From positions 13,405-77,404 of the forward strand of contig JBKBSO010000017.1 of NCBI GenBank assembly GCA_046291695.1: a stretch of 64,000 nucleotides of DNA. Direction: 5' to 3'. Position 1 is the stretch's first letter. The number at the start of each line of letters is the position of its first letter. Position numbers and translations under genes: made by a program. Shown in pieces: positions 16,820 to 26,515 of this stretch. The notes beneath the pieces were generated by a model. It did no database searches. It saw nothing but the letters and a program-made list of their open reading frames with translations, and was not told the DNA's origin. The stretch is from PNNG01 sp046291695. GTDB lineage: Bacteria > Bacteroidota > Bacteroidia > UBA7662.

Positions 16820-19800
16820 ATGCAGAGAAAGTTCTACCTGAGTGTAATCCTGCTGATTATGAGCACTTTTGCAGTCTTTGGCCAGGCCGGTACCGGTTCC
16901 CTTCAGGGTAAGGTAGTGGACGAGTTAAAGCCTAAAGAGGGGATTCCCTTCGCAAACGTGGTCATTGAGCGGGACGGAGTGGTCAAAGGCGGTACTACCA
17001 CAGATATTGATGGTAAGTACAAGTTCGGAGCCCTCGCCCCCGGCCGCTACGATATCAAGGTATCGTATGTGGGCTTTAACCCGGCCGTTATTAAAGGCGT
17101 GCTGGTGACTGCCGACCGCAGCAACTTCGTTGACGTTAAGATGACCTCGGGTGTTGACCTGAGCGTGATTGATGTTGTGGATTACGAAGTGCCGTTGATT
17201 TCGAAAGACGAAACCTCAACCGGTGGTACCATTACGCGAGAAGAGATTGCGGCCCTGCCAACGCGCGACGTAAACTCGATTGCGGCAACCACTGCCGGGG
17301 TATTCCAGCAGGATGAGGGAAGTGCCCTGAACATTCGGGGTTCGCGTTCAAGTTCAACGGAATACTTCATTGATGGTATTCGTGTACGTGGCTCGACCAA
17401 CCTGCCAAACGCGGCCATTGAGCAAACCACGGTAATTACCGGTGGTATTCCTGCCCAATATGGCGACGCTACTGGGGGTATCATCAACATTACCACACGT
17501 GGTCCTTCTTCGCAGTTTTTCGGAGGGGCCGAGGTATTGAGCTCTTCCTATGTGCTCGAGCCTTATGGCTACAACCTTTTTGCCCTGAACTTTTCTGGCC
17601 CACTTTACAAAAAGAATAAGGGTACGGCCGAGGAGAAGTCCATTTTAGGGTACTTCATTTCGGGTGAATTTGAGCGCCAGCTCGACCCTAGCCCATCAGC
17701 CATAGGGGTATGGCAGTTGAATGATGAAACCTTGAATTTCCTCAGTGAAAATCCCTACCGTCCTTCACTTTTTGGTTCGGGAGTTAACCGGAATTCTGAA
17801 TTTGTGACTGCCGACGATATGACCAACGTACGTGTTCGGCCGAATGCCAATCGCGATCGCTTGTCGTTGGCTGGTAAGCTCGACTTCCAACCCACCAATC
17901 AGTTTAGCATCACGCTAGGTGGTAACTACGATCGTACCAACGGCCGTGCTTACCAGCGCTCGCTTTCGCTGATGAGCCCCGATAATATGGGTCATTTTGA
18001 CAACAGCACCTTACGTATGTATGGTCGTATCCGTCAGAACTTTGCTTCACCAGGCGATAATCAAGGGGGCTTGATCAAAAATGCCTATTACACCTTGCAG
18101 TTCGACTACACCAAATCAACCAGTTCCCAAGATGGGGGCGATGCACTTGGTCGTAATGCATTCAACTACGGCTTTATGGGTAATTTTGAGCTCGATTTGA
18201 TACCTATTTATGAGCTTCAGGATTTTGAGGATGATGGTGCAGGATTCCCTGTTTTATACAGCATGTATGTGCTTCAGGGTTTTGGTGAGCGTAACCTGCG
18301 TTTTACACCAGGGAACATTGATCCAGGTTTAGCTAATTGGGGAACCAGTTTCTTCAACACGCTGAATGCAACCGAATTTAACAGTTTGAGTCAAGTACGT
18401 CAGTTTGGTGGCCTCACCAATGGACAGCGTCCTGGTTCAGCTTATGGTATTTGGTGGGAGCCGGGTCGTCAGTTTGGGGGATACAACTATACCGATAACG
18501 ATCAGTATCGTTTAACTTTCTTCTCCTCTGCTGATATTGGCGGCCACTCATTGAAGTTTGGTTTTGAATATGACCAGCGTGTTGACCGTGGATACAGTAT
18601 GAACCCATTTGCAGCGGGTGTAGGTTTGTGGGGTTTGGCACGTACCCTTACCAACAACCACCTGTTGGAGTTGGATTTAGGCAATCCGCTTGTGAATCGT
18701 GATGCAAACGGTTTCTTGACCGATTTGGATACTGTGAATTTCAATCGTTTGTACAACTCTTCGAACCAATCGACTTTTGATCGGCGTTTACGTCGTTCAA
18801 TGGGCTTGGCCGAAAATGATTTACGCTTCATCCAAATAGATGCCATGAATCCGGCTGATTTGGACATCAGCTTTTTCTCAGCCGAAGAATTGTTGAACGA
18901 GGGTAACTCTTTTATCAGCTACTTTGGTTATGATTATATGGGTCAGCGTCAGCGTACGAACCCAGGTGCTTTGGACTTCTTTTCGAATCGTGAGGACCGT
19001 CCGATACCAGCCTTCCAGCCGATTTATATGGCGGGTTTTATTGAAGACAAATTTGCTTTTGATGATTTGGTATTCCGTGTGGGTGTACGTGTTGACCGTT
19101 TTGACGCCAACCAGCCTGTACTGCGCGATCCATTCCTCTTGTACCCAGCGCTTACGGTTGCCGAGGTTGACGGTGCTTTTAATACCCAGAACGGTGGTTT
19201 GCACCCTTCAGTAGTACCCAATGACGCGGTAGTGTATGTAAACGACATTACACAGCCCAACCCAACCATTTTGGGTTATCGTTCTGGTGTGCAGTGGTAC
19301 ACCTCACAAGGGGTTGAAATTCGTAATGCTTCAGGTATCGCCGCCGCATCAGCTACAGGTAGTGTAACTCCTTTCCTCCGCGATCGGGAGCAGCAGGAAG
19401 TACAAGCGAATGCTTTTGTAGACTATACGCCACAAATCAACATCATGCCACGTATTGCCTTCTCATTCCCTATTTCGGATGAGGCGCAGTTCTTTGCACA
19501 CTACGATGTATTGACGCAGCGTCCGAGCGGCTTCCTCCGTTTCGATCCACGTCAGTATTATTATCTGCAGCAAGTAGGAGGCACGTTGAACAATCCTGAT
19601 TTGAAGCCAGAGCGTACCATCGACTATCAGTTGGGCTTTAAGCAGCGTTTGACCAAGTCATCAGCTTTGACGATCAGCGCCTTCTATCGTGAGTTGCGGA
19701 ATATGATCCAGATCATTAACGTTCCTTTTGCGTTCCCACTCGACTACCGTACGTTTGGTAACATCGACTTTGGTACAGTAAAAGGGTTGACCTTGGCCTA

Positions 19801-20509
19801 CGATTTACGTCGTACGGGTAATGTGAGAATCAATGCCAGCTATACCTTGCAGTTTGCTGATGGAACCGGTTCGGCTCCGCAGCAGGCGGCTCAGATCATC
19901 CAGGCAGGTATTGATAACCTGCGTACGCCAATTCCTTTGGATTTTGATGCCCGTCACCGTTTGGTTGGTACTTTAGACTTCCGTTTTGGTGAAGGAAAGA
20001 ACTACAATGGTCCGCGCATCAACGGTTTTGGAATTATGGAAGGCATTGGTTTCAACTTTGTAGCCAACGCTATTTCAGGTACGCCTTTCTCACGTCAAAC
20101 CTTCCCAACTCCTGATGGAGCGGTTGTAGGCGGTTTGCAAGGCCGTACCACACTGAAAGGTGGTATCAATGGTTCACGATTGCCTTGGCAGTTCCGGATG
20201 AATTTCCGTGTAGACAAAGACGTAACCGTGAAGCTTGGCAAAGACAAGAACGACAAGCCTAAGGAGGCCACCGTAAACGTATTTGTTCAGGTATTGAACC
20301 TGTTTAACAATATGAACGTGATCAATGTGTACCAGTTCACTGGTGACCCATCGGATGACGGATATCTCGCAAGTGACCTGGGACGTCAGCAGTTGCAAGG
20401 AGTATTGGATCAGAGAGCTTTCTTTGATTTATACACTGCATCTATGGATAATCCTGGCCATTTCAGCTTGCCCAGAAGAACACGTTTGGGTATTCGCTTT
20501 AATTTCTAG
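16820..20509 (+). CDS. TonB-dependent receptor with N-terminal carboxypeptidase-like domain (SusC/RagA or CirA-like)
   Basis: A 1229-residue outer-membrane receptor. It has a signal peptide (residues 1 to about 22), then a carboxypeptidase-D regulatory-like beta-sandwich (GSLQGKVVDE...IDGKYKFGALAPGRYDIKVSYVGF). The plug domain (about 120-230) carries ALNIRGSRSSSTEYFIDGIRV and GGIPAQYGDATGGIINITTRG. The rest is a 22-stranded barrel ending in RLGIRFNF, with the expected terminal phenylalanine. No SusD-type gene follows; instead a giant secreted protein starts 7 bp downstream and a PorV-like protein after that. Arg codons are largely CGT in the second half, unlike most neighbours, which suggests strong expression. 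The imported ligand is unknown. Confidence 0.93.
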   Translation: MQRKFYLSVILLIMSTFAVFGQAGTGSLQGKVVDELKPKEGIPFANVVIERDGVVKGGTTTDIDGKYKFGALAPGRYDIKVSYVGFNPAVIKGVLVTADRSNFVDVKMTSGVDLSVIDVVDYEVPLISKDETSTGGTITREEIAALPTRDVNSIAATTAGVFQQDEGSALNIRGSRSSSTEYFIDGIRVRGSTNLPNAAIEQTTVITGGIPAQYGDATGGIINITTRGPSSQFFGGAEVLSSSYVLEPYGYNLFALNFSGPLYKKNKGTAEEKSILGYFISGEFERQLDPSPSAIGVWQLNDETLNFLSENPYRPSLFGSGVNRNSEFVTADDMTNVRVRPNANRDRLSLAGKLDFQPTNQFSITLGGNYDRTNGRAYQRSLSLMSPDNMGHFDNSTLRMYGRIRQNFASPGDNQGGLIKNAYYTLQFDYTKSTSSQDGGDALGRNAFNYGFMGNFELDLIPIYELQDFEDDGAGFPVLYSMYVLQGFGERNLRFTPGNIDPGLANWGTSFFNTLNATEFNSLSQVRQFGGLTNGQRPGSAYGIWWEPGRQFGGYNYTDNDQYRLTFFSSADIGGHSLKFGFEYDQRVDRGYSMNPFAAGVGLWGLARTLTNNHLLELDLGNPLVNRDANGFLTDLDTVNFNRLYNSSNQSTFDRRLRRSMGLAENDLRFIQIDAMNPADLDISFFSAEELLNEGNSFISYFGYDYMGQRQRTNPGALDFFSNREDRPIPAFQPIYMAGFIEDKFAFDDLVFRVGVRVDRFDANQPVLRDPFLLYPALTVAEVDGAFNTQNGGLHPSVVPNDAVVYVNDITQPNPTILGYRSGVQWYTSQGVEIRNASGIAAASATGSVTPFLRDREQQEVQANAFVDYTPQINIMPRIAFSFPISDEAQFFAHYDVLTQRPSGFLRFDPRQYYYLQQVGGTLNNPDLKPERTIDYQLGFKQRLTKSSALTISAFYRELRNMIQIINVPFAFPLDYRTFGNIDFGTVKGLTLAYDLRRTGNVRINASYTLQFADGTGSAPQQAAQIIQAGIDNLRTPIPLDFDARHRLVGTLDFRFGEGKNYNGPRINGFGIMEGIGFNFVANAISGTPFSRQTFPTPDGAVVGGLQGRTTLKGGINGSRLPWQFRMNFRVDKDVTVKLGKDKNDKPKEATVNVFVQVLNLFNNMNVINVYQFTGDPSDDGYLASDLGRQQLQGVLDQRAFFDLYTASMDNPGHFSLPRRTRLGIRFNF

Positions 20510-20516
20510 AGAAACA

Positions 20517-23500
20517 ATGAAAGGGAAGATGATAATGAAAAACAATGTTTGGTTACTGGCTGTGCTTATGGCATTTGCCGGTATAACGGAAACGACAGCC
20601 CGCGAAGATCTGGCAGCACAGCCGCGTGTTGACCAGACGAACCGACAGTTTATTGCTCGTGTGGCATCGAACTGTACCCCTCCCAGTGCGAGGATTAACC
20701 TCGACATCAACAACGTACGTGCCTTGATTCTTCGTGGTAACGATATGTGGTGGGACCAGGGCGGCACGGGTAATCCGCGTTATGAAGTGCCTAAACTCGA
20801 TGATCCGAGTTTGCCAAAGAAGCATTCTTTGTTTGCAGGGTCCATTTGGGTAGGTGGTATTGACGCCAATGGTGTATTAAAGGTTGCGGCCCAAACTTAT
20901 CGCCAGACTTCTACTTTGGGTGTAGGCTGGTGGGCTGGGCCACTGGTAATCGATTCGGCTTTTACTACCCGCGATGAGTGTCGTCGTTGGGATACCCACT
21001 GGAAAGTTGAGCGTCGCCAAATTCAGGAGCACATCGCTGCGATAGCTTCTGGAGATCCAACCTACATTGTACCAGATGCTATTCGTAACTGGCCGTGGCA
21101 GGGTGATGTAACCCTTGGTCAGGAGCTTTATATGGCTCCATTTGTTGACGTAGATGCCGATGGCGTGTATAACCCACAAGCAGGTGATTATCCGGATATT
21201 TTTGGTGACCAGTCGATTTGGTTTGTTACCAACGACCGTGGTGCTCCTTCTACTTCAGGTGCCAGCCAAATAGGCATGGAAATTCAGACCCAGGCATTTG
21301 CTTATCAATCGAACGACGAGCTGAACAACATGACGTTCTATTCAAACAAAATTATTAACCGCTCTACAGTTCGCTTGGACTCTTGCTTTATGGCGCAGTG
21401 GGTTGATCCGGATTTGGGAAATCCAGTTGATGATTTTGTAGGTTGTGATGTTCCTCGCGGTTTAGGCATTTGCTATAATGGTGATGACGATGACGAAGGT
21501 ATTCAGGGTTATGGTTTGAATCCGCCTTCGGTAGGGGTTGACTTCTTTGAAGGTCCTTTTTCGGATCCCAATGATGGCATTGATAACAACCGGAATGGTT
21601 TGGTTGACGAATTGATTGCCGTAGGTTGCGATCCAACGCCACAAACCGAGCGGATTATCATGGCGAAGTTTTTGTACTTCAACAATGACAGTTCTCCCAT
21701 TGGTAACCCTACAACGGCGGAGCATGCTTATAACTATATGATTGGTCGTTGGAAAGACAATACCAGAATGGTTTATGGAGGAAATGGTTATCCCGGATCA
21801 CAAGGGGCAACTGCCCTGCCAGCCGATTTGATGTTCCCCGGAATTTCAGACATGCAGTATGGTTGGGGCTTGGGTGGATCAGTTCAGAATCCGATTACTC
21901 CTCCCTTCCCTTGGGATGAAAACAATCCTGGTCCAGGTGCGCAGCCTAACGTTCCTGCCGACCGTCGTTTTGTGCAGTCAGCAGGACCTTTCACCTTGGT
22001 ACGAGGAGCTGTAAACTACATCACCATAGGTGTAGTTTGGGCGCGTGCTTCTTCAGGAGGTGCCCGTGGTTCGTTTAACCTCTTGCTCCGTGCCGACAGT
22101 AAGGCCCAGGCGTTGTTCGATAACTGTTTCCAGACCATTGACGGTCCGGATGCACCAGATGTATCCATCACTGAGCTCGATCAGGAACTGATTCTTTCGT
22201 TTAGCTACCGTCCTTCCAGCAATAACTTCGGATTACAGTATCTCGAAGAAGATCCGATCATTAAGGCTTTGAACGACAACGCACCTCCAGGTGCACCATT
22301 CTTTGATCCTTTCTATCGTTTCGAAGGTTTGAAAGTGTACCAATTGGCAGAGTCAAACGTATCTACCGGTGAGTTAGATGATCCAAACCGTGCCCGCTTG
22401 CTTTATCAGGGCGACATCAGGAATGATGTGGGTAGGATTATCAACTGGGAATTTGATCTGGATATTGAGCGTTCAATTCCCTTCATTGCTGTAGAAGGTG
22501 CAAACCAAGGGGTGAATATGAGCCTGCGTGTAACACGTGACCTGTTTGCTGAAGGTAGTGACCGTTTGGTGAACTTCAAGCGTTATTACTACTTGGTAGT
22601 GGCGTATGGTTACAACAATTACGCAACCTTTGACCCGGTAACCGATACTGGGCAAACCCGTCCGTACTTGGCAGGTCGTAATAATGTAAAGACCTACACG
22701 GGTATACCGCACAAGTGGGAGCCCACTTTCAATGGCTTGATTTTGAATTCGCAGTATGGCGATGGTCCTTTGATAACGCAAATTGAAGGACGTGGAAATG
22801 GCGGTACGGCTTTACAACTTACAGAAGAAACGGTAGCTGAGATTTTGGCCAATGGCTATGCAGTTGCTCCGAAATATGTAGGGGGTGCAGGTCCGGTTAG
22901 TATCAAGGTTATTGACCCGACGCTGGTTCCGCGTTCTAAAATGATTATGGGTATGTACCGTGGTAATCCTAACGACAGTGATCCTGTGAATGATCAGGCT
23001 AAGTGGTACATTGTACATCAAGGTGATACCATATTCTCTGACACGACCATTTCGGTTGGATCTGAACAGATTTTGGGATACTTTGAGAATGCAGTAATAT
23101 TCCGTCGTCTTGGATTAAGCGCTACTATTCTGAATGTGCCAGCACCCGGTGCGGAGCCTGAAAAGGGAAATGGCGTAATCACTTCCGGTTTCACTTATGA
23201 AGATTTATCGCGAGAGTGGTTGCAGTTTTTGCCTGATGATCCGCGTTTAGAAGTATTCGACTGGATTAAAGCAGGACCTCCCGGTGGTGATCCGTTAGTA
23301 GCTACCGGTGACCCAAATAGGTTCTTTGAAAATTTGGTGCCAGCCGAATGGACACAGTTCAACATCAACGGTGGTACCTGGTCGCCGATGCGTTATGCAG
23401 CACCTACGCCTTTCCATCCTGGGGTATTTAATTCTCAGAACGACAATCAGCCGTTGAATGTGCCATTCCGCGATCGTGCTCGTTTGGATAGTCTCAAGAG

Positions 23501-24494
23501 TATTGATGTAGTTATTACGCCAAACAAAGACCTTTGGACCAAGTGTGTGGTATTGGAAATGTGCGAAAACCCAACCTTATCCCAGGGAGGACGTCGCCGT
23601 AACCAATTGCGTGCAGGTGCATCGGTAGATAAGAATGGTAATATTGATGGATCTGAAGGACGAGCTGGTTTTGGCTGGTTCCCCGGTTATGCCATCAATG
23701 TGGAGACTGGCGAGCGTTTGAATATGGCTTTTGGCGAAGATAGTCGTTTGTCGATTCCTAACGGGCGCGATATGATATGGAACCCAAGTTCACAGTTCAT
23801 TGGTGATCCGCTTGTTGGTCAGCCAGATATTGTGATGGGTGGTAAGCATTTCATTTATGTATTTGGATCGCGTTACGACCAAGGCGAAACCCCTTATGGT
23901 GTGATCACCCGTAATGGATCTGGTGGCCAGCCCTTCCTTCAGAACATCAACGTTATTCGCGACTTTTATGCAGATGTTTTGTATTGTGCGGTGCCGATGT
24001 TACGTCCGGGACGTAATTTGCTTGATAATGAGTATCGGGCTCAGATTCGGGTGAATCAGCGTTATGGTCGTTATCTCAATCCTGGTGTAACTGCTCAAAA
24101 CAAAGCTAACCCGTATTATGAAATTGATGCCACTGGTTTGGCGCCAATCAAAAATGATTTGGCTACAGCGCAGTCAGCGCTTGATTTGATACGGGTAGTT
24201 CCAAATCCTTATTATGCGGCTTCGCGTTATGAGACCAGCCAGATTGATAACCGTGTACGGATTACCAATTTGCCTCAGCGCTGCGAAATCAGGATATATA
24301 CGGTTGGTGGCACCTTAATACGTACCCTGCGTAAGGATGACCCATTCACCTTTGTGGATTGGGATTTGCAGAACCAGCAGCGTATTCCGATTGCTAGCGG
24401 TGCTTACATCATCCATGTGAATGCCCCAGGCATTGGTGAAAAAGTGGTGAAGTGGTTCGGTGTTACCCGTCCGATTGACCTCGATACATTCTAA
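20517..24494 (+). CDS. Large secreted protein of a Bacteroidota-specific family, C-terminal FlgD/T9SS-like domain
   Basis: About 1325 residues. The ATG at 20517 (MKGKMIMKNNVWLLAVLMAF) is chosen because it follows the receptor stop and begins a signal peptide; ATGs at 20529 and 20535 are alternatives. The body carries motifs I recall from a widespread unnamed Bacteroidota family: NNVRALILRGNDMWWD, SLFAGSIWVGGIDANG, PFVDVDADGVYNPQAGDYPDI and FMAQWVDPDLG...FVGCDVPR. Two short Asp/Asn loops (DVDADGVYN, DNNRNGLVDE) look like calcium-binding sites. The last ~95 residues (VVPNPYYAASRYETS...EIRIYTVGGTLIRTL...GAYIIHVNA) resemble a FlgD-like/T9SS C-terminal fold. Position between a TonB receptor and a PorV-like protein suggests a surface-exposed T9SS client. 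The biochemical role is unknown. Confidence 0.85.
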   Translation: MKGKMIMKNNVWLLAVLMAFAGITETTAREDLAAQPRVDQTNRQFIARVASNCTPPSARINLDINNVRALILRGNDMWWDQGGTGNPRYEVPKLDDPSLPKKHSLFAGSIWVGGIDANGVLKVAAQTYRQTSTLGVGWWAGPLVIDSAFTTRDECRRWDTHWKVERRQIQEHIAAIASGDPTYIVPDAIRNWPWQGDVTLGQELYMAPFVDVDADGVYNPQAGDYPDIFGDQSIWFVTNDRGAPSTSGASQIGMEIQTQAFAYQSNDELNNMTFYSNKIINRSTVRLDSCFMAQWVDPDLGNPVDDFVGCDVPRGLGICYNGDDDDEGIQGYGLNPPSVGVDFFEGPFSDPNDGIDNNRNGLVDELIAVGCDPTPQTERIIMAKFLYFNNDSSPIGNPTTAEHAYNYMIGRWKDNTRMVYGGNGYPGSQGATALPADLMFPGISDMQYGWGLGGSVQNPITPPFPWDENNPGPGAQPNVPADRRFVQSAGPFTLVRGAVNYITIGVVWARASSGGARGSFNLLLRADSKAQALFDNCFQTIDGPDAPDVSITELDQELILSFSYRPSSNNFGLQYLEEDPIIKALNDNAPPGAPFFDPFYRFEGLKVYQLAESNVSTGELDDPNRARLLYQGDIRNDVGRIINWEFDLDIERSIPFIAVEGANQGVNMSLRVTRDLFAEGSDRLVNFKRYYYLVVAYGYNNYATFDPVTDTGQTRPYLAGRNNVKTYTGIPHKWEPTFNGLILNSQYGDGPLITQIEGRGNGGTALQLTEETVAEILANGYAVAPKYVGGAGPVSIKVIDPTLVPRSKMIMGMYRGNPNDSDPVNDQAKWYIVHQGDTIFSDTTISVGSEQILGYFENAVIFRRLGLSATILNVPAPGAEPEKGNGVITSGFTYEDLSREWLQFLPDDPRLEVFDWIKAGPPGGDPLVATGDPNRFFENLVPAEWTQFNINGGTWSPMRYAAPTPFHPGVFNSQNDNQPLNVPFRDRARLDSLKSIDVVITPNKDLWTKCVVLEMCENPTLSQGGRRRNQLRAGASVDKNGNIDGSEGRAGFGWFPGYAINVETGERLNMAFGEDSRLSIPNGRDMIWNPSSQFIGDPLVGQPDIVMGGKHFIYVFGSRYDQGETPYGVITRNGSGGQPFLQNINVIRDFYADVLYCAVPMLRPGRNLLDNEYRAQIRVNQRYGRYLNPGVTAQNKANPYYEIDATGLAPIKNDLATAQSALDLIRVVPNPYYAASRYETSQIDNRVRITNLPQRCEIRIYTVGGTLIRTLRKDDPFTFVDWDLQNQQRIPIASGAYIIHVNAPGIGEKVVKWFGVTRPIDLDTF

Positions 24495-24527
24495 TTCTAA
24501 ATGACACGAAGCATGAAATTGGAACAT

Positions 24528-25568
24528 ATGAAGAAGATAAGCCTGGCAATAGTAGCACTCACAACCTTGGTTGTGAGTGCCTACGCAGGCAATCCCGACC
24601 GTCGTGGTCAGGCTGGAGCAACAGAATTGCTTATTGTACCCTGGGCACGTAGTGCTGGCTGGGTTGGTGTAAATACATCCTTAGTGCGTGGAATTGAAGC
24701 GGAGCGTATGAACGTAGCTGGCTTAGCTTTCACGGAAAAGACAGAATTGAATTTTTCGCGTACCACTTGGTTGAGCGGCAGTGATGTATTTGTAAATGCC
24801 TTTGGATTGGCTCAGCGTATTAATGAGTCGAGTGTATTGGGTTTTTCGGTGATGTCGTTGGATTTAGGTGCCATCGATATTACCACTACTGAAAATCCTG
24901 ATGGTGGATTGGGAACTTACCGTCCTAGTTTTGCGAACATTGGTATATCGTATGCGCGCTCCTTTTCTGATCGTATACATGGCGGTGCAACTGTACGTGT
25001 AATTACGCAAGGCATTTCCGATGTGAGCGCTCAAGGCGTGGCCTTCGATGCCGGTATTCAGTACGTAACTGGCCCTAAGGATGCCTTGAAGTTTGGTATC
25101 GCCCTCCGCAACGTGGGTACGCCAATGGTATTCGGCGGTGATGGTTTATCGGCTCGTGGTGTGATGCAGGGAAGCAATGTTGCGCTTACCTTGAGTCAGC
25201 GTTCACAGCCTTTCGAGATGCCTTCACTCATGAACATCGGTGCCTCTTACGATTTGTATCCGCTTGATGGGGATGAAGCTTACCGTTTAACATTAGCGGG
25301 TAACTTTACCTCACACTCTTTCACCAACGACCAGTATGGTGTAGGAGCAGAGTTCAGCTGGCGAAAGATGTTTGCGATTCGTACGGGTTATCAGTTCGAA
25401 AACAGCGTAAACGATCCTGAATTGACACAAAATGTGTACACAGGACTCAATATGGGTGTTTCTATTGATGCTCCTTTTGGGAAGAGTGTATTTGGGTTAG
25501 ATTATGCCTACCGTCACACCAACTTTTTTGGAGGAACACATTTATTAGGAATCAGGTATACCCTTTGA
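24528..25568 (+). CDS. PorV/PorQ family outer-membrane protein (T9SS-associated)
   Basis: A 346-residue beta-barrel of the PorV/PorQ (LptO/FadL-like) family. PorV shuttles T9SS cargo to the sortase complex and PorQ anchors PorZ in model species. A signal peptide (MKKISLAIVALTTLVVSAYA) fixes the likely start at 24528; in-frame ATGs at 24501 and 24513 exist upstream. Diagnostic features are the early ATELLIVPWARSAGWVGVNTS...AERMNVAGLAF segment, repeated amphipathic strands (GASYDLYPLDG, AIRTGYQF) and the terminal GIRYTL. It is the third gene of the receptor-cargo set and shares its CGT-rich codon use. Whether it is the housekeeping PorV or a dedicated paralogue cannot be decided here. Confidence 0.85.
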   Translation: MKKISLAIVALTTLVVSAYAGNPDRRGQAGATELLIVPWARSAGWVGVNTSLVRGIEAERMNVAGLAFTEKTELNFSRTTWLSGSDVFVNAFGLAQRINESSVLGFSVMSLDLGAIDITTTENPDGGLGTYRPSFANIGISYARSFSDRIHGGATVRVITQGISDVSAQGVAFDAGIQYVTGPKDALKFGIALRNVGTPMVFGGDGLSARGVMQGSNVALTLSQRSQPFEMPSLMNIGASYDLYPLDGDEAYRLTLAGNFTSHSFTNDQYGVGAEFSWRKMFAIRTGYQFENSVNDPELTQNVYTGLNMGVSIDAPFGKSVFGLDYAYRHTNFFGGTHLLGIRYTL

Positions 25569-25577
25569 TTTTTTTGG

Positions 25578-25585
25578 TAAATTTG
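25578..25585 (+). promoter_or_regulatory. Putative -7 box upstream of greA
   Basis: TAAATTTG is an exact match to TAnnTTTG. It lies just before the terminator stem, so a transcript starting about 6-8 bases downstream would begin inside the left arm and escape the hairpin. No good -33 TTTG is seen at the usual spacing. Confidence 0.4.
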
Positions 25586-25589
25586 CAAG

Positions 25590-25625
25590 GAAACGCTCCG
25601 CTTCGGCTGGGGCGTTTCTTTTTAT
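25590..25625 (+). terminator. Rho-independent terminator after the TonB-PorV set
   Basis: Inverted repeat GAAACGC (25590-25596) and GCGTTTC (25612-25618), with additional CC/GG pairing inside, followed by a T-rich tract (CTTTTTATTTT). It lies 21 bp after the PorV-like stop. Confidence 0.85.
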
Positions 25626-25646
25626 TTTAACCTCAACGCAAAAGAG

Positions 25647-26120
25647 ATGAGTCAGGTTTCGTATTTCACCAAGGAGGGCTTAGAGAAGCTCAAGGCAGAA
25701 TTAAATGATTTGAAGGGTAGAGGCCGTTCAGAAATTGCCAAAGCCATTCAGGAGGCACGTGACAAAGGGGATTTGTCGGAAAATGCCGAGTATGATGCTG
25801 CCAAAGATGCTCAGGGGCTTTTGGAGTTAAATATCTCCAAATTGGAGCATATCTTATCCAGCGCACGTGTGATGGATGAAAGTCAGATCGACACTTCCAA
25901 GGTTCAGGCCTTAACCACGGTTAAGATTAAAAATGTGGCCAATGGAGCGAGCATGTCGTACACTTTGGTGTCGGAGAAGGAAGCCGATTTAAAAGCGGGT
26001 AAGATATCTGTTAGTTCGCCGATAGGTAGTGGTTTATTGGGTAAGAAGGTAGGGGAAGTGGCTGAAATTCAGGTGCCCTCAGGATTGATGAAGTTTGAAA
26101 TTTTGGAAATAAGTATTTGA
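25647..26120 (+). CDS. greA: Transcription elongation factor GreA
   Basis: A 157-residue factor that enters the RNA polymerase secondary channel and stimulates cleavage of backtracked transcripts. The N-terminal coiled coil runs over about residues 8-75 and carries the acidic tip GDLSENAEYDAAKDAQ with the catalytic Asp/Glu pair. The C-terminal FKBP-like domain ends in ISSPIGSGLLGKKVGE-type residues (VSSPIGSGLLGKKVGEVAEIQVP). Length and motifs are standard. The HIT gene follows after 2 bp and is probably co-transcribed. Confidence 0.96.
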   Translation: MSQVSYFTKEGLEKLKAELNDLKGRGRSEIAKAIQEARDKGDLSENAEYDAAKDAQGLLELNISKLEHILSSARVMDESQIDTSKVQALTTVKIKNVANGASMSYTLVSEKEADLKAGKISVSSPIGSGLLGKKVGEVAEIQVPSGLMKFEILEISI

Positions 26121-26122
26121 GT

Positions 26123-26515
26123 ATGCCCAGTATTTTTACACGTATCATCGCCGGTGAAATTCCCTGTCATAAAGTAGCGGAAGACGATCAATACTTGGCG
26201 TTTCTCGATATACAACCGCTTACGGAGGGACATGTATTGGTGATTCCGAAGGTTGAGGTAGATTATATTTTTGATTTGGAAGACGAGTGGTTATCGGGCT
26301 TGATGCTATTTGCGAAGAAGATTGCACCAGCTATTAAACAAGCGGTTCCTTGCAAGCGTATAGGCGTAACGGTAATTGGCTTGGAGGTGCCGCATACACA
26401 TGTACATCTGATTCCGATGAATGAGGTTCAGGATATGAATTTCGGCAAGCGCAAGCTAAATCCGGGTACGGATGAGTTGGCTGCAACAGCTGCCGCCATA
26501 CGAGCTAACCTATAA
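26123..26515 (+). CDS. HIT family hydrolase
   Basis: A 130-residue histidine-triad protein, probably hydrolysing purine nucleoside phosphoramidates or dinucleoside polyphosphates in the cytoplasm. The ATG at 26123 (MPSIFTRIIAGEIPCHKVAED) is the family-typical start; an upstream TTG at 26117 would overlap greA and is less likely. The catalytic triad HTHVHLIPM is present. The usual preceding stretch is VIGLEVPHTHVH, where most family members have N-x-G-x-x-A-x-Q-x-V-x-H-x-H. Here the N and Q positions differ, so the enzyme belongs to a divergent branch. The 3' end overlaps ruvC antisense by 11 bp. Confidence 0.92.
   Translation: MPSIFTRIIAGEIPCHKVAEDDQYLAFLDIQPLTEGHVLVIPKVEVDYIFDLEDEWLSGLMLFAKKIAPAIKQAVPCKRIGVTVIGLEVPHTHVHLIPMNEVQDMNFGKRKLNPGTDELAATAAAIRANL

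Noticed and set aside
26117..26122. TTG start of the HIT gene inside greA
   Set aside because: The ATG at 26123 gives the usual family N-terminus, and the TTG adds only two residues.
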